This document shows positions 24,357 through 32,906 of a DNA stretch of 64,000 bases, piece after piece. The notes beneath the pieces are model-generated. The model was not told where the DNA came from, searched no databases, and was given only the letters and a program-made list of their open reading frames with translations. Positions within the stretch are counted from its first letter, which is position 1; each line of letters begins with the position of its first letter. The position numbers and the translations under genes were made by a program. This stretch comes from Taishania sp037189645 (GTDB taxonomy: Bacteria > Bacteroidota > Bacteroidia > Flavobacteriales_D > Crocinitomicaceae), in NCBI GenBank assembly GCA_037189645.1, contig JBBCIY010000002.1, positions 1-64,000 of the forward strand, written 5' to 3'.

Positions 24357-26561
24357 ATGAAAAATAGTATAGCAATTGCCTTTGCTTTCCTGTCATTCGG
24401 AGCATTGGCGCAATTAAAAGGAGTTGTTATCGGTTCGAGTGATGGCGTACAGGAACCGATCATGGGGGCGAAAGCATACCTGCTGAACGCCAAAACAGGC
24501 GATGTGACCTGTGAAGAAGGGAGATTTGAGCTCATATTGCCCAGAAACCTGCCGGATACGCTTGTATTCTCCGCAGCCGGGTATATTTCTGATACCATTA
24601 TCGTTACAAAAGAAGATCGTTTTGCGAACCTCAAGGTCGTTTTGTTTTCCGACAGAACATTGCCGGAAGTAGTTGTTGAGTACAGGAGAAACTCGAAAAC
24701 GATCTCCAAATTAAAGGTGCTTGCAGTAGAAGAGATCTCGTTGGGTGAATTGAGAAAGGCAGCCTGCTGTAATCTTTCCGAATCATTTGAGACCAATGTA
24801 TCGGTGGATGTCAATTTTACAGACGCTGTTTCCGGTGCGAAAACAATTCAGATGATGGGGCTGGAGGGTGTCTATACACAGATCCAGTTTGAGAACATCC
24901 CGTATCTCCGGGGATTGGAACAGCCGTTCGGACTTTCTTCGTTTCCCGGAACGTGGATCAATTCCATCCAGATCACAAAAGGAACCGGGAACGTTGTGAA
25001 TGGTTACGAATCCATGGCGGGATTGGTGAATATTGAAATGTTCAAACCCCAGGATATGGATCAGTTCTTCCTGAACGGGTATGCCAATGTTTATGGCCGT
25101 GCTGAATTGAATGCGCACGGAAGCCTGGATGTAGGAAAGAAATGGAGCACGGCGTTGTTTGCCCATGCGTCAGGGGTGTTTGTTGAAAATGATCATAACC
25201 ATGATAACTTCATGGACATGCCGATGGGAACTTTATATGCGTTCAACAACCGGTGGAATTACCAGGGTGAAAAAATGGAAGCCCAGATTGGGGTGAATTC
25301 GTACCTGGAGTCTAAATACGGGGGGCAGGTAGGTTACCGGAAAAACACGGGTAACGGATTATACGGGATGGAAACAGATGCAAAGCACCTGGATCTGTAT
25401 GCGAAAACCGGTTTTTTTATGAAAAAGCCGTACAATTCCATTGGTGTTATCTACAATCTGAAGTACCAGGAAAATGATGCGCTTTTTGGCCTGCGCCAGT
25501 TCAGGGGAGTTGAAAAAAGAGGGTATGTGAATGGCGTGTTTGAAAGCATCATTGGCAATACAATGCACAAGTACAAAGTCGGACTGAGCGGTGTTTTTGT
25601 GGACATGAACCAGCGGCTGGATTCACTGACGGATAACCGTACGGAGATCGTTCCGGGTGCTTTTGCAGAGTATACGTATACCGGAGCAAGGCTCACAACT
25701 GTTTTGGGTGCAAGAGGTGATTACCACAACTTGTACAACTTCCAGTTCTCTCCCCGCGTTCACGCAAAATATGCCATTACGGAATTTACGGATCTGCGTG
25801 TTACGGCAGGAAAAGGATGGCGCGTTCCGAATTACATGATCGATAATATCTCCCTGCTGGCAACTTCCCGGCAATGGATTGCCCCGGCAGGAACATTGCC
25901 GGAGATCTCCTGGAACTTCGGAGGATCATTGGTTCAATCGTTCAAATTGTTCGGAAACCAGGCTTCGGTTGTGCTGGATTATTACCACACCTTGTTTGAA
26001 CGTCAGCTGATCGTTGACAGAGATGAAAATGTAAACCAGATCATTTTTAAGAATATGACAGGAAAGTCATTTTCCAACAGCTTCCAGGGAGAGCTTTCTT
26101 TTTCACCGGTTGACCGGCTGGACATCCGCCTGGCCTATAAATTTCTGGATGTCCGTGCGGAATACGGAGGGCAATTACAGCAAAAAGTAATGGTTCCCAA
26201 ACACAGGGGATTTATCAATGTTGCTTATCATACACGCAACAAGAAATGGGAATTTGACGCTACGGCATCGGTCTTCGGAGCATCCCGTCTTCCTGTTACC
26301 CAGCTGGATTCGGTAACATTTACCACGGATAATTACAGCAAAGTTTACCCGCAGGTAAGTGCCCAGATCACGTATAAGCACAAAAAATGGGATATTTACA
26401 TCGGTGGGGAGAACCTGACAAATTATCGCCAGCACCACCCGATCATTGATGCGGAAAACCCGTTTGGAACGTATTTTGATGCGACAAGAATATGGGCCCC
26501 GATAATGGGAATTAACATTTATGCGGGATTCCGGTTTGTTATCGGGCATAAGGAACATTAA
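24357..26561 (+). CDS. TonB-dependent receptor, probably metal-linked, 734 aa
   Basis: A signal peptide (MKNSIAIAFAFLSFGALA) is followed by a carboxypeptidase-regulatory-like domain (about 20-105: KGVVIGSSDGVQEPIMGAKA, GRFELILPRNLPDTLVFSAAGY), a plug (about 115-220: ISLGELRKAACCNLSESF, IQMMGLEGVYTQIQFENIP, FPGTWINSIQITKGTGNVVNG in pieces) and a 22-strand barrel ending NIYAGFRFVIGHKEH. The ACCNLSESF plug motif with adjacent cysteines marks the subgroup found next to HYC_CC_PP and heavy-metal-associated proteins. It imports an unknown ligand, probably a metal or metal complex (copper is a guess), across the outer membrane. Confidence 0.85.
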   Translation: MKNSIAIAFAFLSFGALAQLKGVVIGSSDGVQEPIMGAKAYLLNAKTGDVTCEEGRFELILPRNLPDTLVFSAAGYISDTIIVTKEDRFANLKVVLFSDRTLPEVVVEYRRNSKTISKLKVLAVEEISLGELRKAACCNLSESFETNVSVDVNFTDAVSGAKTIQMMGLEGVYTQIQFENIPYLRGLEQPFGLSSFPGTWINSIQITKGTGNVVNGYESMAGLVNIEMFKPQDMDQFFLNGYANVYGRAELNAHGSLDVGKKWSTALFAHASGVFVENDHNHDNFMDMPMGTLYAFNNRWNYQGEKMEAQIGVNSYLESKYGGQVGYRKNTGNGLYGMETDAKHLDLYAKTGFFMKKPYNSIGVIYNLKYQENDALFGLRQFRGVEKRGYVNGVFESIIGNTMHKYKVGLSGVFVDMNQRLDSLTDNRTEIVPGAFAEYTYTGARLTTVLGARGDYHNLYNFQFSPRVHAKYAITEFTDLRVTAGKGWRVPNYMIDNISLLATSRQWIAPAGTLPEISWNFGGSLVQSFKLFGNQASVVLDYYHTLFERQLIVDRDENVNQIIFKNMTGKSFSNSFQGELSFSPVDRLDIRLAYKFLDVRAEYGGQLQQKVMVPKHRGFINVAYHTRNKKWEFDATASVFGASRLPVTQLDSVTFTTDNYSKVYPQVSAQITYKHKKWDIYIGGENLTNYRQHHPIIDAENPFGTYFDATRIWAPIMGINIYAGFRFVIGHKEH

Positions 26562-26576
26562 ATAACAGAAAAAACA

Positions 26577-26678
26577 ATGGTGGAGACCATGGAAAAGCGG
26601 ACACGTTCGTTTGACGGAAATCATATAAAACGAAATGTCTGCTGTGGTCCGGAACATATAAAAAACAGTAAAAGATGA
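26577..26678 (+). CDS. Possible 33-aa ORF with vicinal cysteines, coupled to the HMA gene
   Basis: Between the TonB receptor stop and the HMA start is an ATG-initiated ORF of 33 codons plus stop. Its translation begins MVETMEKRTRSFDG and ends NVCCGPEHIKNSKR. The TGA overlaps the HMA start as ATGA, the arrangement expected for translational coupling, and the ORF starts 15 bases after the receptor's stop. A CC pair and two histidines match the cysteine-rich theme of the cluster. It is short enough to be chance, and no homologue is known to me. Confidence 0.35.
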   Translation: MVETMEKRTRSFDGNHIKRNVCCGPEHIKNSKR

Positions 26679-27016
26679 AAAACATAGTAATGATGATTGC
26701 GATCCTGTTTATCGGAAACGGATTTGCACAGGAAGGTAAAAAAACGGCTGAAATTGTCATTGCGACATCTGCCGAATGTGGAACATGTAAAAAGACCCTG
26801 GAGGAGAAACTGAACTATACCAAAGGAATCCGCTATGCTGAGCTGGATGTTGCATCAAAGCAGCTGACCGTAGCTTATTCCCCTAAAAAGATCTCTCCCG
26901 ATGAGATCCGTAAGATCATTTCTGAGACAGGATACGATGCGGATGATGTTCCTGCGAATGTAGGTTCACAAAATGCATTGCCAGCCTGCTGCCAGCCGGG
27001 AGGAATGGGAAAATAA
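26675..27016 (+). CDS. Periplasmic heavy-metal-associated (HMA) domain protein, 113 aa
   Basis: A signal peptide (MKNIVMMIAILFIGNGFAQ) precedes one HMA ferredoxin-like domain (about 25-92). The metal motif is ECGTCKKTLEEKL, a CxxC variant of the GMxCxxC loop; the end of the domain is seen in IRKIISETGYDADDVPAN. A second cysteine pair lies near the C-terminus (LPACCQPGG). It probably carries or senses a soft metal ion in the periplasm and partners with the upstream TonB receptor; metal identity is not decided by the sequence. Confidence 0.85.
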   Translation: MKNIVMMIAILFIGNGFAQEGKKTAEIVIATSAECGTCKKTLEEKLNYTKGIRYAELDVASKQLTVAYSPKKISPDEIRKIISETGYDADDVPANVGSQNALPACCQPGGMGK

Positions 27017-27017
27017 C

Positions 27018-27051
27018 TTTACAGCCGACAGATTAATCTGCCGGCTGTAAA
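27018..27051 (+). terminator. Strong hairpin after the HMA gene
   Basis: The inverted repeat TTTACAGCCG / CGGCTGTAAA continues inward to CAGATTAATCTG, a long stem starting two bases after the HMA stop. There is no T-run on the plus strand, so it may act as a weak terminator or an mRNA 3'-end stabiliser. Confidence 0.6.
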
Positions 27052-27103
27052 TCATTTCAAAAGAATCCTTATCTTTAACACATAAATTTTCAATTTGAAA
27101 ACT

Positions 27104-27628
27104 ATGTTGATGCCCTTTAACTTGCAGCAATGGATTAACGACAACCGCGATTTGCTAAAACCGCCGGTGAGCAATAAAAACCTGTATGTGGATGCAGGTG
27201 ACTTCATTGTCATGATTGTCGGAGGACCGAATGCCCGGAAAGATTATCACTTCAATGAGAGCGAGGAACTGTTCTACCAGATCGAAGGCGACATCACGGT
27301 CAGGATCCAGCACGAGGGAAAGGCAAAGGACATCCAGATCAGAGAAGGAGAAATGTTCCTGCTTCCGTCCAATATTCCGCATAGCCCGATGCGTGGCCCG
27401 AATACGGTAGGGTTAGTGATCGAGCGGGTAAGGAAAAACACGGATCTGAGCGACGGGTTGATGTGGTTCTGCGATCAGTGCAATAACAAGCTGCATGAAT
27501 ACCGGTTCCCGCTGGAAAACATTGAACGGGATTTCCTTCCGCGGTTCAAAGAATTTTATGCTTCCGAAGAGTTGCGTACCTGTAAGAAGTGTGGGCACGT
27601 CATGGAAGTAGATCCGAGGTTTGTATAA
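27104..27628 (+). CDS. nbaC: 3-hydroxyanthranilate 3,4-dioxygenase
   Basis: The enzyme opens the ring of 3-hydroxyanthranilate with O2 in the kynurenine route from tryptophan to quinolinate and NAD. Family features are PFNLQQWINDNRDLLKPPV at the N-terminus, the cupin Fe ligands in DYHFNESEELFYQ (His and Glu) and LPSNIPHSPMR (His), and, as in the bacterial and fungal forms, two C-terminal CxxC pairs (CDQC, CKKC) that bind a rubredoxin-type iron. The start is set at ATG 27104; a TTG three codons earlier is less likely. A TATCTTTA at 27070-27077 is a plausible -7 box. No other kynurenine-pathway gene is adjacent. Confidence 0.93.
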   Translation: MLMPFNLQQWINDNRDLLKPPVSNKNLYVDAGDFIVMIVGGPNARKDYHFNESEELFYQIEGDITVRIQHEGKAKDIQIREGEMFLLPSNIPHSPMRGPNTVGLVIERVRKNTDLSDGLMWFCDQCNNKLHEYRFPLENIERDFLPRFKEFYASEELRTCKKCGHVMEVDPRFV

Positions 27629-27801
27629 GAGCGAAGACTGTTTCATGGGCTTGTACCCGGCCTTTGGTGAGGCAGCAGATTATTCGTGATGTCATCAGCG
27701 ATGGATTCGCTTGCTATCCAATGTAAAATTTTCAGAGAATAAATTTCAAATTTTATTTTTCTATTCATGTTATTATCTAATTTCGCAACTTCTCTTTTTT
27801 C

Positions 27802-27807
27802 AGGAGG
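27802..27807 (+). promoter_or_regulatory. Perfect AGGAGG Shine-Dalgarno upstream of the MBOAT gene
   Basis: AGGAGG lies 12 bases before the ATG at 27820. Such strong SD sequences are rare in Bacteroidota and almost absent elsewhere in this window. A TAATTTCG at 27778-27785 may be the -7 box. Confidence 0.5.
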
Positions 27808-27819
27808 AGTTGAAAAACT

Positions 27820-29802
27820 ATGAATACATTGGATTTTAGCAGAATTATTGAAGTATTTTCATTTCAATTTAATCCTGATACGGCATTTCTTTTTACAGGT
27901 GCTGAATTCTGGATCTTCTTTTTTGCAGTCCTGCTTGCCTATGTATTATTGGATGCTTCTGTGTTTGTCCGTACAGCCGCCTTGTCTGTTGTCGTGCTGC
28001 TTGCAAGCTGGTTTTTCCGGAACGGGGATTTTGTTGTTTTCGGCGGATTGTGCATCCTCAATTATGCATTTTTACATGCTTTATTCAAAGCCCGGAAGAA
28101 ATTCGGGTGGATCTTCCTGCTGCTTTCCGTTAATGCGCTGGCAATTTATTACTACTGGTTCAAGGTTACATACTTTAAGATCTATTTCAACATCCAGCCG
28201 ATCGATGTCTGGCTGTTGTTCATCGGAACACTTTTCATTCTTTCTTATTTCAGGCAGAAAACACTTGTAAGAGCGATCTTCCTGTCTGCGGTCAGTTTGT
28301 ATTTTTATTACAAATCGTCCGATAAGTTCGTTTTCTTACTGATCGCTTCCGTGATCTTAAACTACGGGTTAGGAAAATGGGTGTTCCTTGCGGCTACTCA
28401 GGCAGCGAAAAAATGGATCGTCGCTTTTGCGGTTATTCTGAACGTGCTGATCCTGGGATACTTCAAATACACCTATTTCTTCACTGATGCGTTCAACACC
28501 ATGTTCGGGACCCAATTCGTTCCGACGAATAAATTTGCGGAATGGGCAAACTGGTTGCTGGGCGAACCCCGGTTTATCACCGATATCCTGTTGCCGGTCG
28601 GTGTTTCGTTCTTTACATTTCAGACGATCAGCTACATCATCGACATTTACAGGAAAGAGATCGAACCGGTGAAGAACTTTTTCGACTACGCGTTCTTTGT
28701 TACTTTCTTCCCGCCATTGGTCGCAGGGCCGATCGTAAGAGCAAGGGATTTCATTCCCCAGATCTATCAACCGTTCCAGCTGACGAAAAAAGAGTACAGC
28801 ATTGCAGTCATCGTGATTGTGACCGGGCTGTTGAAAAAAGTGGTGCTGGCAGATTACATCGCGGTTCATTTTATCGATAAGATTGCGGATGCACCCGAAG
28901 CATACCCCGGATTCGTAAGCATCCTGGCCATGTGGGGGTATTCCCTGCAGATTTACGGGGATTTTTCCGGCTATACGGATATTGCGATCGGTTTATCTCT
29001 GCTGATGGGCTTCCGGTTACTGGAAAACTTCAATTCACCCTACAAAGCGATAAGCGTTGCGGATTTCTGGAGGCGCTGGCACAAGTCGCTGGGATCCTGG
29101 TTACGGGATTACCTATACATTCCTCTGGGAGGAAACCGGAGCGGGGGGATAGGTACCTTTATCGCTACATTCCTGATCCTGATCTTCCTGATTTTCATTA
29201 CACAATGGTATGAACTGCTGTATGTTTACGGAGCGTTGATGATCATTTACCTAGTGGTTGTCCGCTTCATACCGGCAGCCCGCACCAATGTCTACCGCGA
29301 CCTCAATTTGCTGATCACAATGGTTGTCGGTGGGTTGTGGCACGGAGCAAGTGAGAATTTCGTGATCTGGGGAGCGATGAACGGTGTCGCTTTGGTTATT
29401 TACAATTACTGGAAGAAGATCTCTCCTTACGAAAACAAGACCAATCTGGCTGTCCGTTTCTGGAAGATTTTCCTGACATTCAACTTTATCACATTTACCC
29501 GTATCTGGTTCCGACTGGAAGAGGATGGCATGCCTGCCATAATGCTCAACCAGATCTGGAATCATTTTGATTTCACGTGGGACACATTCGTGCTTGTTCT
29601 GCAAACCTATCAATCCGTATTCTGGATCATGCTCGCAGGCTTCATTGTCCACTGGCTGCCAACCTCCTGGAAAGATGCTTACAAGAACCTGTTCATTAAA
29701 ATGCCGGTTCCCGTACAGGTTGTTGCCGTAGGATGCATTATTTTCCTGATGTACCAGGCAATGACGGGAGAATCGAAAGCGTTTGTGTATTTCCAGTTTT
29801 AA
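27820..29802 (+). CDS. MBOAT-family O-acyltransferase (AlgI-like), 660 aa
   Basis: A polytopic membrane protein with about 13-15 segments and an N-terminal extension relative to the usual 470-residue AlgI. MBOAT motifs are clear: VAGPIVRARDFIPQI near residue 303, WRRWHKSLGSWLRDYLYIPL near 413 (with the conserved Trp/His), and GGLWHGASENFVIWGAMNG near 504, containing the catalytic histidine. Members transfer acyl (commonly acetyl) groups to extracytoplasmic polysaccharides. No SGNH partner (AlgX/AlgJ/DltD-like) gene is adjacent, so the acceptor is unknown. Confidence 0.9.
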   Translation: MNTLDFSRIIEVFSFQFNPDTAFLFTGAEFWIFFFAVLLAYVLLDASVFVRTAALSVVVLLASWFFRNGDFVVFGGLCILNYAFLHALFKARKKFGWIFLLLSVNALAIYYYWFKVTYFKIYFNIQPIDVWLLFIGTLFILSYFRQKTLVRAIFLSAVSLYFYYKSSDKFVFLLIASVILNYGLGKWVFLAATQAAKKWIVAFAVILNVLILGYFKYTYFFTDAFNTMFGTQFVPTNKFAEWANWLLGEPRFITDILLPVGVSFFTFQTISYIIDIYRKEIEPVKNFFDYAFFVTFFPPLVAGPIVRARDFIPQIYQPFQLTKKEYSIAVIVIVTGLLKKVVLADYIAVHFIDKIADAPEAYPGFVSILAMWGYSLQIYGDFSGYTDIAIGLSLLMGFRLLENFNSPYKAISVADFWRRWHKSLGSWLRDYLYIPLGGNRSGGIGTFIATFLILIFLIFITQWYELLYVYGALMIIYLVVVRFIPAARTNVYRDLNLLITMVVGGLWHGASENFVIWGAMNGVALVIYNYWKKISPYENKTNLAVRFWKIFLTFNFITFTRIWFRLEEDGMPAIMLNQIWNHFDFTWDTFVLVLQTYQSVFWIMLAGFIVHWLPTSWKDAYKNLFIKMPVPVQVVAVGCIIFLMYQAMTGESKAFVYFQF

Positions 29803-29819
29803 TCACTTGGCACTTGTTT

Positions 29820-29854
29820 AATGGACAATGTACAGTGGTTGCTGATTGTCCATT
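29820..29854. repeat. Perfect 10-bp inverted repeat between convergent genes
   Basis: AATGGACAAT and ATTGTCCATT are separated by 15 bases, lying between the MBOAT stop and the acyltransferase stop. Without a T-run it is not a classical terminator, but its location suggests a transcription-end structure acting on both strands. Confidence 0.6.
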
Positions 29855-29865
29855 GAAGCATTGAT

Positions 29866-30798
29866 TTACTGTCGATTCTTACTAAAGAACTTTTCTTCAA
29901 ACTTCTTCTGCTGTTCCCTTTTCAACTCCTCCAGGTCCTCCGGAACTTCCCGTTTCCATCGTTTGTGCGACCACAGCCAGTATGCAGGTTCTTCCCGGAT
30001 CGCTTTTTCCAGTAAATGGGTGTGCGCTTCCGTGATCTCTCCCCATTTCATGGTTTCCGGAGCACCGGTGATCAGTTGCAATTCCATTTCGTAGTAGCCC
30101 CGCTTTACTTTTCGTGTATGATAAAACACCACAGGGAAATCGTATTCATGCGCCATTAATTCTGCTCCGAATAAAACGGCTGTCTGCTGGTTCAGGAACT
30201 CCATCCAGTAGCTTTTTCGGGCATCTCCGGGAGATTGGTCGGAAAGTGTCAGGATAGCAATTGGATTCCCTTCCTGTTCCCGGATCTTTTCTTTGAAGTT
30301 TCTGGAATGCACAACGATCATCCCGAACCGTTCACGGCGTTCATTCACCTTTTTATCCCAGAATTTAGAAGTCAGTGGCATCCCGATTCCCATTGCCTGG
30401 TGCGGGAACAGGAAATTCTGGGCGGAGATCAGCCATTCCCAGTTGTTGTAATGCCCGGAAACCAGTAAAACGCTTTTGTTTTGCCGGTACAGATCTTCCA
30501 TTACTTCCGGGTTCCTGACCGTATAACGTTTTTTCAACTCTTCTCCGGAGATGCTCAGGTTCTTGATCCCTTCGGCAAGAATATCGGTAAAATGACGATA
30601 GAACTGCTTGATCAGTGCATTGATCTCCCCTTCCGTTTTATCAGGAAACGAACGGCGGATATTGCCTTCAATCACCTTTTTTCTGTAGGGAAAGATGAGA
30701 AAGATGCCGTACAGCAGGTCAGAAAGCAGATAGATACACCAGAACGGTAGCCTGGAGATCGGGAATACAATGAGGTAATATGCCAGCCTTGCCCCCAT
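29866..30798 (-). CDS. LpxL/HtrB-type lipid A acyltransferase, 310 aa
   Basis: The protein has an N-terminal membrane anchor (about 5-36, LAYYLIVFPISRLPFWCIYL) and the family's catalytic HX4E motif as SGHYNNWEW near residue 125. Further family features are VKRGYYEMELQLIT and AYWLWSHKRWKRE near the C-terminus. It would add a secondary acyl chain to lipid A at the inner membrane. It ends convergently with the MBOAT gene, and its start abuts the rarA stop directly (30798/30799), suggesting an operon with rarA. Confidence 0.9.
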   Translation of the reverse strand: MGARLAYYLIVFPISRLPFWCIYLLSDLLYGIFLIFPYRKKVIEGNIRRSFPDKTEGEINALIKQFYRHFTDILAEGIKNLSISGEELKKRYTVRNPEVMEDLYRQNKSVLLVSGHYNNWEWLISAQNFLFPHQAMGIGMPLTSKFWDKKVNERRERFGMIVVHSRNFKEKIREQEGNPIAILTLSDQSPGDARKSYWMEFLNQQTAVLFGAELMAHEYDFPVVFYHTRKVKRGYYEMELQLITGAPETMKWGEITEAHTHLLEKAIREEPAYWLWSHKRWKREVPEDLEELKREQQKKFEEKFFSKNRQ

Positions 30799-32070
30799 TT
30801 ACCTGTTCCACAGTTTTTTGACGATCGCTGCGATTTCCTGTTCCTTACTACTGCTTCCCGGGTTGAAGAATTTCGCGTTTTTCAATTCTTCCGGGAAGAA
30901 ATTCTGTTGTACGAAATTTCCCGGGTAATCGTGGGAATACTTGTATTCTTCTCCGTAGCCCAGCTCCTTCATTAATTTTGTCGGTGCGTTCCTCAGGTGC
31001 AGCGGAACAGATAAATTCCCGGATTTCCTTACTTCCTCCTGTGCACGGTTAATTGCCATATATGCTCCGTTTCCTTTGGGGGAAGTTGCTAGGTAGATGG
31101 TACATTGTGCCAGGATGATCCGCGATTCCGGCCACCCGATTGTCTGCACGGCCTGGAAACAGTTATTGGCCATTAATAACGCGTTCGGATTGGCTAAGCC
31201 AATGTCTTCCGAAGCGCTGATCAGCAACCGGCGGGCAATGAATTTCGGGTCTTCTCCTCCTTCCACCATCCGTGCCAGCCAGTATACAGCGGCATCCGGG
31301 TCACTCCCGCGGATGGATTTGATGAAAGCGGAAATAATATCATAATGCTGTTCACCGTCTTTGTCATAACGGGCCAGGCTTTGCTGCGCAACCGATTCAA
31401 TGACCTGGTTGTTGATAACGATCTCCTGCTGGTTCTGAAACGTTCCGACAATGATCTCGAACACGTTGAGCAATTTCCGGGCGTCTCCTCCTGAAATAGC
31501 CAGCAACGAGCTGGTTTCTTCCAGTATGATCTTCTTTTTCTTCAGTACGACATCCTCCCGGATCGCTTTTTCCAGTAATTGTTGCAGGTCATCTTTTGTG
31601 TGGCTTTCCAGGACATATACCTGACAGCGGGAAAGCAATGCCGAAATGACTTCGAAAGAAGGATTTTCAGTTGTCGCGCCAATTAAAGTGACAATGCCCT
31701 TTTCAACTGCTCCGAGCAACGAATCCTGCTGCGCTTTGGAAAACCGGTGGATTTCGTCGATAAAGAGAATGGTTCCTTTCTGGTTGAACATTCCCTGCCG
31801 TTCCACACCCTGTATGATCTCCCGTACATCTTTCACACCAGAAGAAATGGCGGAGAGCGTATGGAAAGGCCTGTCCAGGTGGCTGGCGATCAGGTTTGCC
31901 AGGGTCGTTTTCCCGACACCCGGAGGTCCCCAGAAGATCATGGAAGGAATAACACCTGAATCCAACGCCAGCCGGAGAGAAGCATCTTTTCTCAGTAAGT
32001 GACCTTGCCCGATGTAATCATCCAGCGATTTAGGACGCATCCGCTCTGCTAAAGGTGCATTGAAATTCAT
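30799..32070 (-). CDS. rarA: Replication-associated recombination protein A (AAA ATPase)
   Basis: RarA/MgsA is a clamp-loader-related ATPase acting at stalled forks. Visible are the N-terminal LAERMRPKSLDDYIGQGHLL, Walker A WGPPGVGKTTLANLIA (about 48-63), Walker B ILFIDEIHRFSKAQQD (about 101-116), sensor 1 LIGATTENPSFEV, and the C-terminal tetramerisation part with SDPDAAVYWLARMVEGGED and PLHLRNAPTKLMKELGYG. Length 423 is typical. The acyltransferase gene follows without a gap. Confidence 0.95.
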   Translation of the reverse strand: MNFNAPLAERMRPKSLDDYIGQGHLLRKDASLRLALDSGVIPSMIFWGPPGVGKTTLANLIASHLDRPFHTLSAISSGVKDVREIIQGVERQGMFNQKGTILFIDEIHRFSKAQQDSLLGAVEKGIVTLIGATTENPSFEVISALLSRCQVYVLESHTKDDLQQLLEKAIREDVVLKKKKIILEETSSLLAISGGDARKLLNVFEIIVGTFQNQQEIVINNQVIESVAQQSLARYDKDGEQHYDIISAFIKSIRGSDPDAAVYWLARMVEGGEDPKFIARRLLISASEDIGLANPNALLMANNCFQAVQTIGWPESRIILAQCTIYLATSPKGNGAYMAINRAQEEVRKSGNLSVPLHLRNAPTKLMKELGYGEEYKYSHDYPGNFVQQNFFPEELKNAKFFNPGSSSKEQEIAAIVKKLWNR

Positions 32071-32120
32071 GGTAGCTGCTACAATTTTTATTCAGACAGC
32101 TAAGTTAAGGTTTATTCGTG

Positions 32121-32128
32121 CAAAGGTA
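32121..32128 (-). promoter_or_regulatory. Putative -7 box for rarA
   Basis: On the minus strand the sequence is TACCTTTG(C), 51 bases upstream of the rarA ATG. A TTG on the same strand lies 16 bases further upstream, closer than the usual 19-21. Confidence 0.4.
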
Positions 32129-32243
32129 TCAAGAAATGGGGTAACAATTTTGCATCCGGTGCGCCTGTGCGGTAAAATATAAATTATAATTTTTTGTTAT
32201 TTCACCCTTCAGGTTCAAACTATTTATTTATTTTGGTGGCATT

Positions 32244-32906
32244 ATGGTAGCAGCAGAACTGATAACCGAAGAAATTCCCCCGCTGACTCACCTGGATACA
32301 GGTGAGAAAGCATTGGTCTGGATGGATGAATTCAAAGTGTCTCACCTTCCGGTATTGAAAAATGGAAACTTTGTCGGAGTGCTTTCGGAAAATGATGTGC
32401 TTGACAAAATGGATGAGCACCAGACACTGGACGTTCTGTTTGATCACCTGCCGCGCCCTTTTGTATGGGAATCGGACCACATTTACGAAGTCATAGCGAA
32501 AGTAGGGGAATTCAAGATTTCGGTTGTGCCGATTCTTGACAGAAACGAGCGGTACCTGGGTTGCACCAGCATCCATCAGCTGATGCACCTGATCAGCAAT
32601 ACCGGAGGAATCAAAGAACAGGGAGGGATTATCGTGCTGGAAATGAATAAAGTGGATTATTCCATGGCGCAGATCGCGCAGATCGTGGAAAGCAACAATG
32701 CGAAGATCCTCAGCTCATACGTCCTTTCGCTGCCCGATTCTACAAAAATAGAAGTAACGTTGAAGATCAATGAGATCGACCTGGAGAGAATTTTACGTAC
32801 CTTTGTACGGTACGATTACATCATCAAAGCTTCTTATCAGAAGAGCGAGTTTGAAGACGACTTGAGAAACAGGTTCGATGCCCTGATGAATTTTATGAAT
32901 TTGTGA
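32244..32906 (+). CDS. CBS-pair domain protein, 220 aa
   Basis: Two CBS motifs occupy about residues 1-130 (VSHLPVLKNGNFVGVLSEND, and ISVVPILDRNERYLGCTSIH). Residues about 135-205 look like an ACT-like regulatory domain (GIIVLEMNKVDYSMAQIAQI, ILSSYVLSLPDSTKIEVTL). The layout resembles AcuB-type proteins. Adenine nucleotides are the usual CBS ligands. Its TGA overlaps the nadK start codon (TGATG), so the two are translationally coupled; adenylate-linked control of NAD kinase would be an attractive but untested idea. Confidence 0.85.
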   Translation: MVAAELITEEIPPLTHLDTGEKALVWMDEFKVSHLPVLKNGNFVGVLSENDVLDKMDEHQTLDVLFDHLPRPFVWESDHIYEVIAKVGEFKISVVPILDRNERYLGCTSIHQLMHLISNTGGIKEQGGIIVLEMNKVDYSMAQIAQIVESNNAKILSSYVLSLPDSTKIEVTLKINEIDLERILRTFVRYDYIIKASYQKSEFEDDLRNRFDALMNFMNL

